DNA of 64,000 bases from assembly GCA_963792445.1 (NCBI GenBank), contig CAWBWO010000009.1:124001-188000 (forward strand), written 5' to 3'. Position numbers and translations under genes: made by a program. Positions 1 through 8,229 of the stretch are shown here, piece by piece. Under the pieces are notes generated by a model. It saw only the letters and a list, made by a program, of their open reading frames with translations, made no database searches and had not been told where the DNA came from. Source of the DNA: Rummeliibacillus sp963792445. GTDB lineage: Bacteria; Bacillota; Bacilli; Bacillales_A; Planococcaceae. Each line of letters opens with the position of its first letter. The stretch's first letter is position 1.

Positions 1-71
1 AGAGATCTGAATCCTTTCAGAAGTTAACAGAAGCAGATTATCAGTATTCATTACAAAACATTTACATTTAA
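1..71 (+). CDS. C-terminal end of an unknown protein (partial)
   Basis: Frame 3 is open from the window edge and gives a 22-residue tail ending in ...LTEADYQYSLQNIYI before a TAA at 69-71. The other two forward frames hit stops within 30 bases. It is too short to identify. It lies 54 bases upstream of the next start, so it could be the last gene of an upstream operon. Confidence 0.4.
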   Translation, partial: RSESFQKLTEADYQYSLQNIYI

Positions 72-125
72 ATAAGAATAAAATCCAAAGTTTTGACTAA
101 TTCTAATGGCTGGAGGTGATATAAC

Positions 126-305
126 TTGGCAAAACAAAAAAATAATAAGAATAACGTGGATCGTGAAGAATTTGGCTACGGCTATGACCTTAGTCCAGAT
201 GATTTAGACGTTGTTGGTCAAAACAACGCGGCTAAAGCCAAAAATCAAAACGAAAATGATGGTCAACCATCTGCAAAAGAAACCCAATCAAAACTAAATC
301 AATAA
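126..305 (+). CDS. small hydrophilic protein, possibly spore-associated
   Basis: This is a 59-residue ORF with a TTG start, preceded by a clear GGAGGTGAT ribosome site at 112-120. The product is highly charged and Asn/Gln/Lys-rich, has no cysteine and no membrane segment, and contains a central acidic stretch (YDLSPDDLDVVGQNN). A strong rho-independent terminator follows directly. The composition and size resemble small spore-specific proteins of Bacillales (gamma-type SASP or similar), but I cannot place it in a named family. The good ribosome site and terminator make it a real gene; the function is open. Confidence 0.6.
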   Translation: MAKQKNNKNNVDREEFGYGYDLSPDDLDVVGQNNAAKAKNQNENDGQPSAKETQSKLNQ

Positions 306-312
306 TCAAATC

Positions 313-368
313 AAAAAGCACCACAAATGAAACGATACTCATTGTTTCGTTTTGTGGTGCTTTTCATT
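313..368 (+). terminator. rho-independent terminator
   Basis: Long hairpin with arms AAAAGCACCACAAA-GAAAC and GTTTCGTTTTGTGGTGCTTTT, closing the small gene that ends at 305. A short T-rich run follows. Confidence 0.75.
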
Positions 369-553
369 TTGGCTATGAAGTGGAATTTTGTTGATGTAAA
401 TTCATATTGATTTTCGAAATGGTCAACCACATATATATAAACATCAGTATTCCAAAAATGTCAGAAACACTGCATTATTTCACCATCCATACATTGAAAA
501 TTGTAAAATTCATGAAGTTAATCTATATATAAAGCTTAAGTCAATTGATTTCG

Positions 554-1168
554 TTATTTTCCTAATTCAAAACGAATCGTCCTCACGATTTGATATTGAA
601 TCATTCCCATCTCTTCAGGTGTTTCTTTTGCTCCATTGGCCAACCATTCTTCTATAACACCAAAAATAGCAGCAGTAATAAAGGAAAGAAAGTAATTTTG
701 GAATAAGGTTACCTCATCCTGGTGGTTATCTTTTGTACTTTCCTTTGCTATATGGGATAGGACCTTTTTAAGATTGTTTCTTTATATAAATTTTTTATTT
801 TCATTGAAAATGCAGGGTCTCCGGTTGGCCCAAGAAGACTTTAAAGGCAGTTGCTTCCGAACGAAAATAGGTAAACATTTGAATAATCGGAGGGTAGGGT
901 TTACCCATTTCGATAAATCCTAGTCCTTCTAAAGGTTCCAAATCATTTAAACATGTTTCTAATCCTGTAAGTAGTCGTTCTTGTATTTGAGCCATTAAAT
1001 CATATTTGTCCAAATAGTGCAGATAAAAAGTGCCACGATTTAGACCTGTTTTAGAGTCAATCCTTGAACAGTGACACCTTGAATCCCATGTTTTGACATA
1101 ATGGCAATACATGCATCCTGTAATTTTTGCTTTGTTTCTAAATTCATTTGCTCATGAAATGTACTCAT
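554..1168 (-). pseudogene. TetR-family transcriptional regulator, three frameshifts
   Basis: Read on the minus strand, the N-terminus (MSTFHEQMNLETKQKLQDAC...) and the helix-turn-helix part (TGLNRGTFYLHYLDKYDL) have the typical TetR pattern, followed by an all-helical ligand domain ending in ...MIQYQIVRTIRFELGK. The reading frame breaks near 1061-1066, 828-833 and 763-769. Each break is repaired by adding one base, two of them in short homopolymers, and the repaired protein is about 205 residues. The start at 1168 has AAAGG upstream; 1189 is an alternative. The gene lies divergent from an ABC exporter, so it probably represses itself and perhaps that exporter. It is either a decaying gene or, more likely, an intact one with sequence errors. 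Confidence 0.7.
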
Positions 1169-1188
1169 TCTTATTTTTATACCTTTCA

Positions 1189-1212
1189 TTTACATAATAA
1201 TGATTATGTAAA
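1189..1212. promoter_or_regulatory. perfect palindrome, probable TetR operator
   Basis: TTTACATAAT and ATTATGTAAA form perfect 10-base arms around a 4-base centre (AATG). The palindrome lies directly upstream of the TetR-type gene start, the usual position of an autoregulatory operator. Size and symmetry fit TetR dimers. A Fur-type site fits less well. Confidence 0.55.
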
Positions 1213-1227
1213 TATTATCTAGTTCGC

Positions 1228-1470
1228 TCAAGCTTCGTAATTCTTTTTGACATTTGATGCTATTTGCTTTTGTAATTGTTCAAGTTGTTTAGAGTTATTT
1301 TCATCGTTTTGATGATCCTTTGTATCTTCAATGACATCTTGCTGTACTGCCATTGCTGTAGCAATAGTTGCAAGCCCATCTCCAAGTGTGAAATTGCGGA
1401 AGCAATAACTGCTAATTTGGCAGCGTAATTTTCAGTAATTTGGTTGATTATTAGGTTGATTATTTCTCAT
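1228..1470 (-). pseudogene. small helical protein of unknown function, two compensating frameshifts
   Basis: ATG at 1470 follows a strong GGGAGGT site. The direct frame stops after 12 codons. Moving one base near 1434 and back near 1397 restores an approximately 80-residue protein (NQ-rich start, ENYAAKLAVIASAIS, LGDGLATIATAMAVQQD, a charged helical tail ending SNVKKNYEA). The total length is a multiple of three, so one insertion and one deletion cancel. No family is recognised. Its position ahead of the TetR gene on the same strand suggests the two are co-transcribed. The quality of the ribosome site argues that the gene is alive and the breaks are sequence errors. Confidence 0.45.
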
Positions 1471-1708
1471 GAAATACCTCCCATAGAAATAATGAAATTA
1501 TTAATTGTAATTATTATATGATTTACAACTATTTCGCATGAAAAACAAAATTATAAGTTAGGTCTTAACATGTATTATGAGATGATACTTTTTTAGAAGT
1601 AATGAAATAGACTCAACACATTCCAAAAGACTGTTTATTGAGTTCTAAAATAACCTCCATTACACTTAGTATATAATCAACACCGTGTTTAGTGAAAGGA
1701 TGATGAAA
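1471..1708. other. divergent promoter region between small gene and ABC exporter
   Basis: AT-rich spacer. Rightward, a TATAAT at 1672-1677 and a short dyad ACACcGTGT at 1682-1690 precede the exporter. Leftward, TTGTAATTATTATAT at 1505-1519 matches a PerR-type box in all but two positions; chance is possible in such AT-rich DNA. No gene is seen here. Confidence 0.4.
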
Positions 1709-2434
1709 ATGACCGTTTCTGTCGAAATTACAGAAGTTACTAAACAATTTCATAAACATGTAGTTTTGCAAGATATTAATCTATCTGTTCAAAATGGTAA
1801 AATCTTCGGTATGATTGGACCTTCTGGCTGCGGAAAGACAACATTAATTAAAGTGATGGTTGGCATGTTAAAAGCGGACCATGGAAATGTAAAAGTTTTA
1901 AACAAATCAGTTCCGCAATTTGATCTATTAGATAAAATAGGATACATGGCTCAATCCGATGCGCTTTACACTGATTTGACAGGTTATGAAAACCTCCAAT
2001 TTTTTGCTAAATTGTATGGATATAAGAAAAAGCAAAGAGATCAACAAATTTCCTATGCTGCAGGAGTTGTACAATTAACAGATTTTCTTAAAAGAAAAGT
2101 TCAGGATTATTCTGGTGGGATGAAACGCCGACTTTCACTAGCAATCGCACTGATTCAAAATCCAGAAATCCTAATTCTAGATGAACCAACTGTGGGAATT
2201 GACCCCGCTTTAAAGAAAACCATTTGGCAAGAACTTGAGAGATTACGAGATGAAGAACAAAAAACAATTTTTATAACAACACATGTAATGGATGAAGCGG
2301 AGAAATGTGATGAATTAGCATTAATGCGAGAAGGCAAAATAATCGCACAAGGTACTCCTAAAGAGCTAAAAATTCAATTTGAAGCTGACAATTTTGATGA
2401 TGTATTCCTTAAAGCAGGAGGTCATCAGGTATGA
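1709..2434 (+). CDS. ABC transporter ATP-binding protein (ABC-2 type exporter)
   Basis: A protein of about 241 residues with all nucleotide-binding signatures: Walker A GPSGCGKTT, Q-loop MAQSDALYTDLT, signature YSGGMKRRLSLA, Walker B ILILDEPTVGIDP, and the H-loop TTHVMDEAEKCD. The ATG at 1709 is chosen because GAAAGG lies nine bases before it; ATGs at 1700 and 1703 are too close to that site. It overlaps the permease gene by ATGA. Together they form an exporter of the drug or lipid-efflux kind, next to a TetR-type regulator, a common arrangement for inducible efflux. The substrate cannot be read from sequence. Confidence 0.85.
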   Translation: MTVSVEITEVTKQFHKHVVLQDINLSVQNGKIFGMIGPSGCGKTTLIKVMVGMLKADHGNVKVLNKSVPQFDLLDKIGYMAQSDALYTDLTGYENLQFFAKLYGYKKKQRDQQISYAAGVVQLTDFLKRKVQDYSGGMKRRLSLAIALIQNPEILILDEPTVGIDPALKKTIWQELERLRDEEQKTIFITTHVMDEAEKCDELALMREGKIIAQGTPKELKIQFEADNFDDVFLKAGGHQV

Positions 2435-3447
2435 AAATTTTGCATTAGTAACCCGAATCATTCAACAAATATTTAGAGATAAACGAACAATGGCGTTGTT
2501 ATTTTTGGCTCCTTTACTTGTGTTAAGTTTAATGTATTTTATTTTTCATTCCAATGAAGTCGATACAACATTGGGAGTTGTGAATGTAAATGAAAAGATA
2601 GTGAAAACGATTGAAAAGTCCGATATAAAAGTAATAAACTTTGATAGCTTAACTACAAATAAGGCTTTAGATGAAAAACTCGATGGTTGGTTAGAAGTTC
2701 GAGATGGAAAACTTTCTTTAACACTACAAAATGATCAACCTAGTCGAGCAAAAGCGCTTCAATTAAAGCTAAAGCAAGCACTCTCTGGCACACCGCAACA
2801 AAGCCCGTCAATTTCAATTGATTATGTTTATGGCAATCGGAATACTGCATTATTTGATGTGATTAGCCCTATTCTAGTTAGCTTTTTTGTATTCTTTTTT
2901 GTATTTTTAATTGCTGGGATTGCGTTGTTAAAAGAACGTACAACAGGAACTTTAGAAAGATTGCTCTCAACACCAATCAGACGTTTTGAAATCGTGCTAG
3001 GCTATTTAATGGGGTATGGCATTTTCGCAATTATACAAACTTTACTTGTCGTTTTTTATGCAGTAAATATTCTTGATGTTGTATTGGAAGGCTCGATTTG
3101 GAATGTACTTCTGATTAATATTTGCTTGGGGCTAGTTGCATTATCACTTGGTATTCTTTTGTCAAGTTTTGCATCTTCCGAATTCCAAATGGTGCAATTT
3201 ATCCCATTGGTTATTATTCCACAAATATTCTTTACAGGGCTATTTCCGATGGATGGGATGGCGGATTGGCTTGTTAATATTGGCAGAATTATGCCACTCT
3301 ATTATGCTTCGGATGCGATTACAGGGGTCATGTATAAAGGATATGGATTTCACGATATTGCTAATAGATTTATCTGTATTAGTTGGATTTGCCCTTGTAT
3401 TTATCGTCTTAAATATACTTTCTTTGAAAAAATATCGAACATTATAA
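2431..3447 (+). CDS. ABC-2 type transporter permease (frameshifted as read)
   Basis: Partner membrane subunit: one N-terminal membrane segment, a large extracellular part, then five C-terminal membrane helices with ERTTGTLERLLSTPI, the hallmark of ABC-2 permeases. The ATG at 2431 overlaps the ATPase stop but runs into a stop after five codons. Adding one T to the T4 run near 2440 gives MKIFALVTRIIQQIF and the main frame. A second break near 3360 (one extra base) leads to the true C-terminus ...VLNILSLKKYRTL at 3447. The two shifts cancel, and the repaired length is about 338 residues. Both are best explained as sequence errors. Confidence 0.8.
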
Positions 3448-3539
3448 TAGGTAATTTTTAAAAATTCTTTTGTTATAAAATAATTATATATTGACAATAT
3501 TTTTAATCTGTTGCATTCTAATATGTAAATATAAATGCG

Positions 3540-3775
3540 TTAAGTGAAGACTAGTACGTGTATCCCTTCTATAAAAGAGAGCAATGTTCACCGGCTGAAA
3601 GACATTGTAATAGAACTATGCGGAACCTACTTCATAGCTCCTAGCAAAACTAGGCGCAGTCTCAAGCGTTATGAGGAATGAGTGGAATGTCAAATCTGAT
3701 GTTCAACTAAGGTGGTACCACGAAAATCTCCCTTTTCGTCCTTAATTTTTAAGGATGGAAAGGGTTTTTTTTATT
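3540..3775 (+). promoter_or_regulatory. T-box leader of proBA, proline (CCU) specifier
   Basis: The conserved T-box sequence AAGGTGGTACCACG lies at 3709-3722. It is followed by a terminator hairpin (CCCTTTT...CCTTAA / TTAAGGAtGgAAAGGG) with an eight-base T run. Stem I precedes it, and the specifier-loop context GGAACCTACTTC places CCU (Pro) at 3626-3628. A -35-like TTGACA lies at 3491-3496. Known mechanism: uncharged tRNA-Pro pairs with the specifier and the UGGN bulge, favouring the antiterminator and proBA transcription. Confidence 0.85.
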
Positions 3776-3792
3776 AGGAGGATGGATTTGCG

Positions 3793-4881
3793 ATGGAGAA
3801 GAAACGAATTGTTGTGAAAATTGGGAGCAGCTCTTTGACCAATTCGAAAGGTGAAATTGATCAAAAGAAATTTACTGATCATATACAAGCAATTGCGAAA
3901 TTGAAACAAGCTGGCCATGAGGTGGTACTAGTATCTTCAGGTGCAGTTGCTTGTGGCTTCCGAAAACTTGGATATTCGTCAAGACCCGTTACGATTAAAG
4001 GTAAGCAAGCGGCTGCAGCTGTAGGTCAAAGTTTACTCGTACAATCGTATACCGAACAGTTAAATAAATATAACATTGTAACTGCACAAATTTTATTGAC
4101 AAGAACGGACTTTTCCAAAAAAGATCGTTACAAAAATGCATACGCAACGCTATCTGAATTATTAGAAAGATCTGTGATGCCGATTATCAATGAAAATGAT
4201 ACCGTTTCTGTAAAGGAATTGACATTTGGTGATAATGATATGTTATCTGCTTTAGTAAGTGGTTTAGTGCATGCAGATCAACTGATTATTCTGACAGATA
4301 TAAACGGCCTTTATAATGCAAATCCAAAGAAAAATCCAAATGCCGTTCGCTTAAATCATTTAGCAGAAATTACGGATGAAATGTTAGGATATGCGACTGC
4401 AGAAGGCTCAAAAGTAGGGACTGGCGGTATGCAATCTAAGTTGTACGCTGCAAAAACAGCGTTTGACTTAGGCGTTAAAGTGTTCATCGGAACTGGTTCA
4501 GGTGTTGATAAACTACTCGGTATTTTAGATGGAAATGGTGATGGAACTTATATTGAAAAAGATGAATTGCCTATCTTAACAAGTCAAAAACAGTGGATTT
4601 CATTGTTCTCTGCAGTTGCTGGCAAAATCACCATCGACAATGGGGCAGAGGTAGCCTTAATGGAACATGGGAAAAGCTTATTACCTGCAGGAGTCATTGA
4701 TTTGGATGGGGAATTTTCTACTGGTGATGTGGTAGAAGTTTATGGTTCTCATGGCTTATTAGGTCGAGGAGAAGTTCTCTATTCTTCCGATCAATTAGAA
4801 CAATCAATGGGAAAAAGAACAACGGATTTTAAGGCTCCATCGATTGAGGTCATACACCGAGATCGTTTTGTTCAACTATAA
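3793..4881 (+). CDS. proB: glutamate 5-kinase
   Basis: First enzyme of proline synthesis; phosphorylates glutamate to gamma-glutamyl phosphate in the cytosol. The 362 residues match the usual length. The amino-acid kinase domain begins with VVKIGSSSLT and carries SSGAVACG, INENDTVSV, FGDNDMLSALVS and TDINGLY. A C-terminal PUA domain follows from about residue 270 (GKITIDNGAEVALMEHGKSLLPAGV). The ATG at 3793 follows TTAGGAGGATGG. It sits just after the T-box terminator and 16 bases before proA, so the pair forms one T-box-controlled operon. Confidence 0.95.
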   Translation: MEKKRIVVKIGSSSLTNSKGEIDQKKFTDHIQAIAKLKQAGHEVVLVSSGAVACGFRKLGYSSRPVTIKGKQAAAAVGQSLLVQSYTEQLNKYNIVTAQILLTRTDFSKKDRYKNAYATLSELLERSVMPIINENDTVSVKELTFGDNDMLSALVSGLVHADQLIILTDINGLYNANPKKNPNAVRLNHLAEITDEMLGYATAEGSKVGTGGMQSKLYAAKTAFDLGVKVFIGTGSGVDKLLGILDGNGDGTYIEKDELPILTSQKQWISLFSAVAGKITIDNGAEVALMEHGKSLLPAGVIDLDGEFSTGDVVEVYGSHGLLGRGEVLYSSDQLEQSMGKRTTDFKAPSIEVIHRDRFVQL

Positions 4882-4897
4882 ATAGGGGGAATTGTAG

Positions 4898-6142
4898 ATG
4901 ACAGAAGTTCTAGAAAAGGGAAAATTAGCAAAAACAGCAAGCTTTGAGATGAATCAAAAATCAACAATTGAAAAAAATGAAGCATTACAATTAATTGCCA
5001 ATCAACTTTTAGAAGATCAACAATTCATTCTAGAAGAAAATGAAAAAGATATTCTGAGTGGCCAAGAAAAGGGACTTTCTCCTTCTATTTTAGATCGAAT
5101 TTTATTAACAGAAGATCGTTTGAAAGGCATAGTGGAAGCAATCGAATTAGTGATCAGTTTGCCTGATCCGATTGGGGAAGTACTTGAGAATATTGAGAAA
5201 GACAATGGACTTCATATAGAGAAGAAACGTGTACCCCTTGGTGTGATTGGCATGATTTATGAAGCGCGACCAAATGTTACAGTTGACGCAGCAACATTAG
5301 CATTAAAAACAGGAAATGCGGTAATCCTTCGAGGAAGTTCTTCTGCGAAATATTCTAATATGGCATTAGTAGCATCGATCAAACATGCATTAGGTCAATC
5401 AAAACTTCCTGTAGAAGCTGTACAACTAATTGAAAATACTTCACATATCGCTGCTGAAGAACTTTTCCACTTAAAAGAATATTTAGATGTTCTAATTCCA
5501 CGTGGAAGTAAGAAATTAATTGATACAGTCGTTTCAAAAGCAACAGTTCCGGTTTTAGAAACTGGTGCTGGCAATTGCCACATCTTTATAGATGAAACGG
5601 CAGATTTTCAAATGGCAAAAGACATTGTGATCAATGCAAAAACACAGCGTCCTTCTGTTTGCAATGCAGCTGAAAGTCTATTAATACATGAAAATTGGTT
5701 TGCAAAGTATGGTAGTAAATTGGTTGATACACTGCTTCATGCAGATATAACCATTATGGGCGACAACCGTGTTCAGCAGGTGAATGCAAATGTCAAACCG
5801 GCTACTGACGAAGACTTTGCAACTGAATATTTAGCATTAACGCTTAGTGCGAAGATTGTAAAAAATGTGGATGAAGCGATTTTGCATATTAACCAATATG
5901 GAACCAAACACTCTGAAGCAATCATTACAGAAATGCAAGAGAATGCATCAAAATTCCAAACAAATGTAGACGCTGCAGCAGTTTACCATAATGCATCTAC
6001 TCGTTTTACAGATGGTTTTGAGTTTGGATATGGAGCAGAAATCGGCATCAGTACACAAAAACTACATGCAAGGGGACCAATGGGGTTACCAGCTTTAACG
6101 TCGACAAAATTCTATATTTCAGGTAATGGTCAAATTCGTTAA
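4898..6142 (+). CDS. proA: gamma-glutamyl phosphate reductase
   Basis: Second step of proline synthesis: NADPH-dependent reduction of gamma-glutamyl phosphate to glutamate semialdehyde. At 414 residues the length is typical. It carries the aldehyde-dehydrogenase-type core with GVIGMIYEARPNVTVDAA, LRGSSSA, IPRGSKKLI and the catalytic-cysteine region QRPSVCNAAE, and it ends GPMGLPALTSTKFYISGNGQIR. The ribosome site TAGGGGGA lies just before the start. Transcribed with proB; ProC, the last enzyme, is encoded at 25150-25971. Confidence 0.95.
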   Translation: MTEVLEKGKLAKTASFEMNQKSTIEKNEALQLIANQLLEDQQFILEENEKDILSGQEKGLSPSILDRILLTEDRLKGIVEAIELVISLPDPIGEVLENIEKDNGLHIEKKRVPLGVIGMIYEARPNVTVDAATLALKTGNAVILRGSSSAKYSNMALVASIKHALGQSKLPVEAVQLIENTSHIAAEELFHLKEYLDVLIPRGSKKLIDTVVSKATVPVLETGAGNCHIFIDETADFQMAKDIVINAKTQRPSVCNAAESLLIHENWFAKYGSKLVDTLLHADITIMGDNRVQQVNANVKPATDEDFATEYLALTLSAKIVKNVDEAILHINQYGTKHSEAIITEMQENASKFQTNVDAAAVYHNASTRFTDGFEFGYGAEIGISTQKLHARGPMGLPALTSTKFYISGNGQIR

Positions 6143-6245
6143 AAATAGATTAAAATTGGCTACTTTTGGTCGATGAAAGGACTAGTGTATAGTATAATTA
6201 CTATCAGGCTTTAATAATTTACAAATAAGAAAGTAGTGACCAATT

Positions 6246-6692
6246 ATGGCAACAGCATCACACACAGTAGAAGTACAAGCATCTCAACAAGACGTATGGG
6301 AATTTGTTAGTCAAATGGAAAAATGGGCTACACTAGTACCTGGTTACCGTGAACATCAAATCATCAATGAAAAACAATCTACATGGACATTTGCAGGAAA
6401 TGTCGGTGCATTAAAAAAAGAAGTAAAAATTCAAATTGATATCATTGATTTTGAAGAACCATCTAAAATCAACTTTGAGTTAACGGGATTATCCGATAAA
6501 TTTACAGGTAATGGTTACTTTGAAGATGTTGTAGTCGATGCAAACAAAACGCAAATGACAGGTCATTTAGAAATAAAAGCAGGCGGATTAGCTGCTCCAA
6601 TTCTAAATCCAATCTTTACTGCCGTACTTCCAAAAGCAACAAGTGTCTTAACAAACCGTGTTGCCAACAAAATTCAATTGGTTAATGCTTAA
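6246..6692 (+). CDS. CoxG-like SRPBCC domain protein
   Basis: A 148-residue START/SRPBCC fold protein of the CoxG (CO dehydrogenase subunit G-like) type. It begins ATASHTVEVQASQQDVWEFVSQMEKWATLVPGY, the usual entry helix of this family, and ends with the long C-terminal helix that covers the ligand pocket. Members bind hydrophobic ligands or are linked to membranes; many Bacillales have a stand-alone copy with no CO dehydrogenase, as here. It stands alone, with a terminator downstream. The role is not known. Confidence 0.75.
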   Translation: MATASHTVEVQASQQDVWEFVSQMEKWATLVPGYREHQIINEKQSTWTFAGNVGALKKEVKIQIDIIDFEEPSKINFELTGLSDKFTGNGYFEDVVVDANKTQMTGHLEIKAGGLAAPILNPIFTAVLPKATSVLTNRVANKIQLVNA

Positions 6693-6706
6693 TATAAGTA
6701 TTGTAC

Positions 6707-6758
6707 CAAAAAGGTATCGAAGAGGAAATCTCTCTCGATACCTTTTGTCTTTTTCGTT
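6707..6758 (+). terminator. rho-independent terminator
   Basis: AAAAGGTATCGA-GAGGA / TCTCTCGATACCTTTT hairpin followed by a T-rich tail, 15 bases after the CoxG-like gene. Confidence 0.8.
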
Positions 6759-6907
6759 TTTTTAAAATTATTAGACAAGTCTAATTTTTTAAATTTAACT
6801 TATGCTCAAATAGTGAAATTGTCATTTAGGTGAAATATGTATCTTTATTAAAATAAAACTATTACATTGAAAGCAAACACTAAAATTTTCAATTTAAATT
6901 ATTTATT

Positions 6908-6936
6908 CATCTATTTCGATAGATGCCTTTTATTTG
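6908..6936 (+). terminator. hairpin with TTCG loop, terminator-like
   Basis: CATCTAT-TTCG-ATAGATG hairpin followed by CCTTTTATTTGTTTT. It is the only structured element in the otherwise AT-rich 6759-6997 spacer, where no gene is seen. Confidence 0.4.
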
Positions 6937-6997
6937 TTTTGTAAACTCTTATTCGATATAGTTTTAGTAATTAAATTTTCAAAAGTCAGAGTAATAT

Positions 6998-7521
6998 ATG
7001 AAAAGTTATTATTATATCCATCCAAACACCATTACAGAAACGCCTATTCTTAAAATTCAAAATGAGCAAAAAGAAGATGTATTTACTTGCCAAAGAATTT
7101 ATAGCAATGGGATCAAACGTGCTATGGATCGATTATTGGAAAACAAATATTTTTTATCATACAAAACATACAATTTAGAACATCAAGAAATTTTCACATG
7201 TAAAAAAATATCACGCAAAGGTAAAATCTACTTTGAAGCAATTGATGAAAAAACAAAAGAAAAATATACGATTTACTATGATGGATGGCAACAGCTAATC
7301 CCAGATTTAATCATCAAAAAGATAATCTTTTCATGAAAATGCATAAAGAGATGGAAGATTGGTCACTCTTTTTAGTTGATAACTTAGTGGTGGCAAGATG
7401 GAAAGCAATATTTTTGAACAATGAATTTCATATTGAACTACAAATCGAAGAAGATGCTATAATCAAAAATCCAGCATTTTATACTGCCATTTGCCAATGT
7501 GTGTTATATATAGGTGGCTGA
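6998..7521 (+). CDS. tubby C-terminal-like domain protein (frameshifted as read)
   Basis: Two overlapping reading frames join into one protein of about 174 residues if one A is added to the A5 run near 7316: ...YYDGWQQLIPDLIIKK then DNLFMKMHKEMEDWSLFLVDNLVVARWKA, ending YTAICQCVLYIGG. The alternating beta-strand pattern and the DNLFMKMHKEMEDWSLF region are like the tubby/LURP-one-type (YxjI-like) proteins found in Firmicutes, whose function is not established. The ATG at 6998 has only a weak ribosome site. I give the family call moderate trust. Confidence 0.55.
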
Positions 7522-7773
7522 TAAATGCAAATGAAGAATTCATAATTTGGAAAATAGTTTTCATATAAATGTTGCCATGGAGCTAAAAAGCTACTTGTGA
7601 ACTTGGAATATGCTCTAAACTATGAATTATATATATGGGTTTGATTCCTAACATTCATTTTACTCATAAGAGGCTAAGATGTATACTCTATATGTACTAA
7701 AAATGATAAATTGATTGGATTAACACCGATGAAAATTTAGTAGAAAACAAAAGATTAAATTACTGTTATGAAC

Positions 7774-7797
7774 AAATGTTCTTTAAAAAGAACATTT
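7774..7797. promoter_or_regulatory. perfect palindrome, unknown operator
   Basis: Arms of 11 bases (AAATGTTCTTT and its exact complement) surround a 2-base centre. No T run follows, so a terminator is unlikely. It does not fit the LexA consensus. It lies 140 bases upstream of the Rex-type site. Confidence 0.4.
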
Positions 7798-7933
7798 TAC
7801 AAACGTTTATTCAATTGTTTAGAAAATATATGTTTAAATCCATCTTTTTTTAAACAATTTTTTTCTATTTGCTCCTATATCAAGCATTAAATCAAACTTT
7901 ATTCCATGGCCAAAAACAATTGAAATTAAATCT

Positions 7934-7951
7934 TTGTGCATTTTTTCACAT
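7934..7951. promoter_or_regulatory. Rex (NADH-sensing repressor) operator
   Basis: TTGTG-CATTTTTT-CACAT matches the Rex consensus TTGTG-N8-CACAA in all arm bases except the last. In Bacillus subtilis Rex is known to repress yjlC-ndh, the same two genes found downstream here. Rex releases DNA when the NADH/NAD ratio rises, which links NADH dehydrogenase synthesis to redox state. Confidence 0.7.
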
Positions 7952-8006
7952 AAAATGTTCAAAAGTGATGGAAACTCTTTTCATTAAGGTGTATTATTCT
8001 GTAGTA

Positions 8007-8120
8007 GGCATATAAAGTGGTACATCCACAAATATATAGGATAGAGGTTGTTTATAGATCGTCTTAAGCAATCCGAAGTGATTGTTACTAACGCGTTTTG
8101 TGGATTTTGGAATACATGCC
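8007..8120 (+). other. possible structured 5' leader of yjlC-ndh
   Basis: ATCCACAAA (8024-8032) pairs perfectly with TTTGTGGAT (8097-8105), and GGCAT (8007-8011) with ATGCC (8116-8120), forming a closed outer stem about 110 bases long. It lies between the -10-like TATTAT (7992-7997) and the yjlC ribosome site. It does not match any riboswitch class I know. Confidence 0.35.
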
Positions 8121-8229
8121 AAAATGATTGAACGAATGTAATGTAAAAAAGATGGTCAGGTAGGACTACTTCATAATGGGTAAATGAGTAAGTAATAAAT
8201 TAATTAGTTATTGCAAAGGAGAATTGAAT

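Larger units (their letters stand above)
7522..8229. other. 708-base intergenic region with regulatory elements
   Basis: Very AT-rich, with no credible ORF. In order it holds a 24-base palindrome (7774-7797), a Rex-type operator (7934-7951), a -10-like TATTAT at 7992-7997, and a long leader with paired segments (8007-8120) ahead of yjlC. Nothing else is recognised. Confidence 0.6.

Noticed and set aside
1189..1212. Fur box reading of the palindrome
   Set aside because: The core lacks the GATAAT repeats of Fur sites; position and symmetry favour a TetR operator.
7522..8229. Small genes in the 708-base spacer
   Set aside because: All ORFs are short and lack ribosome sites; only regulatory signals can be supported.
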